A stretch of 5,511 bases of DNA, taken from assembly GCA_946480995.1 (NCBI GenBank), contig CAMLMF010000201.1, forward strand, positions 1-5,511, in the 5' to 3' direction. Both the position numbers and the translations under genes were made by a program. The stretch is from an uncultured Bdellovibrio sp. GTDB taxonomy: Bacteria > Bdellovibrionota > Bdellovibrionia > Bdellovibrionales > Bdellovibrionaceae. The notes under the pieces are model-generated. The model had not been told where the DNA came from, made no database searches, and saw only the letters and a list, made by a program, of their open reading frames with translations. Below are positions 5,168-5,511 of this stretch, in pieces (the stretch's first letter is position 1; each line of letters opens with the position of its first letter).

Positions 5168-5511
5168 CTATTTTATATGCTTCATATTAAAGTACTTAAG
5201 CTCTTTATTATTATCTCTGTCGATGTCATAGCGAACAGCATAGCCAAGCTCTGAGGGAAATAATCCCAAGATAAAATTTCTAGAAATCTGTAAATGCGCT
5301 TTTCCCGGTAAGGTCTGCGTCGTTAAAGCCAACATGTCGCTTAAGCGGAAATTTTTAAATTCTTTGGTTTTGTCGTTGGCATTGGGGTCATTGAAAATCG
5401 ACAAAGGTTGATCTTGCGAATCCAAAAGACTCCAGCGGTCGTTCGCGATATCTAAGTAACTCGATAAGATATTTTTACTTTGCAGATACCGAGTGCGCGA
5501 TTGGATGGTGC
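5168..5511 (-). CDS. Unrecognised protein, C-terminal 113 residues only
   Basis: The minus-strand frame is open from the window edge (first full codon 5509) to a TAG at 5168-5170. It is therefore the 3' end of a gene whose start lies outside. A TTG at 5425 could be taken as a start, but the frame continues upstream without interruption (IQSRTRYLQSKNILSSYL, then DIANDRWSLLDSQDQ), so that is not a credible beginning. The visible part is soluble and mixed charged, with a FRLSDMLALTTQTLPGK stretch, a hydrophobic NFILGLFPSELGYAVRYDID segment and a polar C-terminus ending KHIK. There are no Cys, no transmembrane span and no catalytic motif I know. It is convergent with tpiA, 72 bases apart, so it is transcribed independently of the glycolytic genes. 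Function unknown. Confidence 0.6.
   Translation of the reverse strand, partial: TIQSRTRYLQSKNILSSYLDIANDRWSLLDSQDQPLSIFNDPNANDKTKEFKNFRLSDMLALTTQTLPGKAHLQISRNFILGLFPSELGYAVRYDIDRDNNKELKYFNMKHIK

Noticed and set aside
5168..5425. Complete 85-residue minus-strand gene starting at TTG 5425
   Set aside because: The same frame is open without interruption to the window edge, so the TTG is most likely an internal Leu codon of a longer gene.

Overview
The window is mainly an ordinary chromosomal segment of a Gram-negative bacterium. It carries the triose-phosphate part of glycolysis, gap - pgk - tpiA, all on the + strand (1995-5095). Upstream are two exported-type proteins that look like envelope proteins, and downstream is the 3' end of a convergent gene of unknown function. 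Moderate GC, clear Shine-Dalgarno sites, a 17-kDa-antigen/glycine-zipper envelope protein and the gap-pgk-tpiA order would fit Bdellovibrio or a relative (Bdellovibrionota). That assignment is an impression from reading, not a search result.

Layout. (a) 1 to about 246: an AT-rich stretch (about 30% GC by hand count, against roughly 45-50% after it) that does not resemble the rest. Its minus strand reads as a fragment of a low-complexity protein with an 8-residue RSKSP-type repeat, a style typical of eukaryotic RS/SP-rich nuclear proteins. (b) About 247-834: the C-terminal part of a protein built from three 61-residue repeats, each with a C-x4-C pair. Its true N-terminus appears to be missing at the junction with (a). 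(c) 886-1857: a secreted glycine-zipper protein with a 17-kDa-antigen-like domain, a proline-rich linker and a C-terminal beta-rich domain, followed by a strong terminator at 1903-1947. (d) 1995-3002 gap, 3085-4287 pgk and 4370-5095 tpiA, separated by a palindromic stem-loop (gap/pgk) and a terminator-like hairpin (pgk/tpiA), with a further terminator after tpiA. (e) 5168-5511, minus strand: the C-terminal 113 residues of an unrecognised protein that runs out of the window.

How the genes work together. TpiA interconverts dihydroxyacetone phosphate and glyceraldehyde 3-phosphate. Gap oxidises and phosphorylates the latter to 1,3-bisphosphoglycerate, and Pgk transfers that phosphate to ADP. Clustering the three lets the cell produce consecutive enzymes together, although the pgk/tpiA hairpin suggests that tpiA is attenuated or separately initiated.

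The most noteworthy points are the abrupt composition and coding-style break near 240-260 (probably an assembly chimera, less likely a transfer), a Ser in place of the usual NAD-discriminating Asp in the GAPDH, and the palindromic element between gap and pgk. I see no mobile element, CRISPR array, tRNA, rRNA or recognisable defence system.
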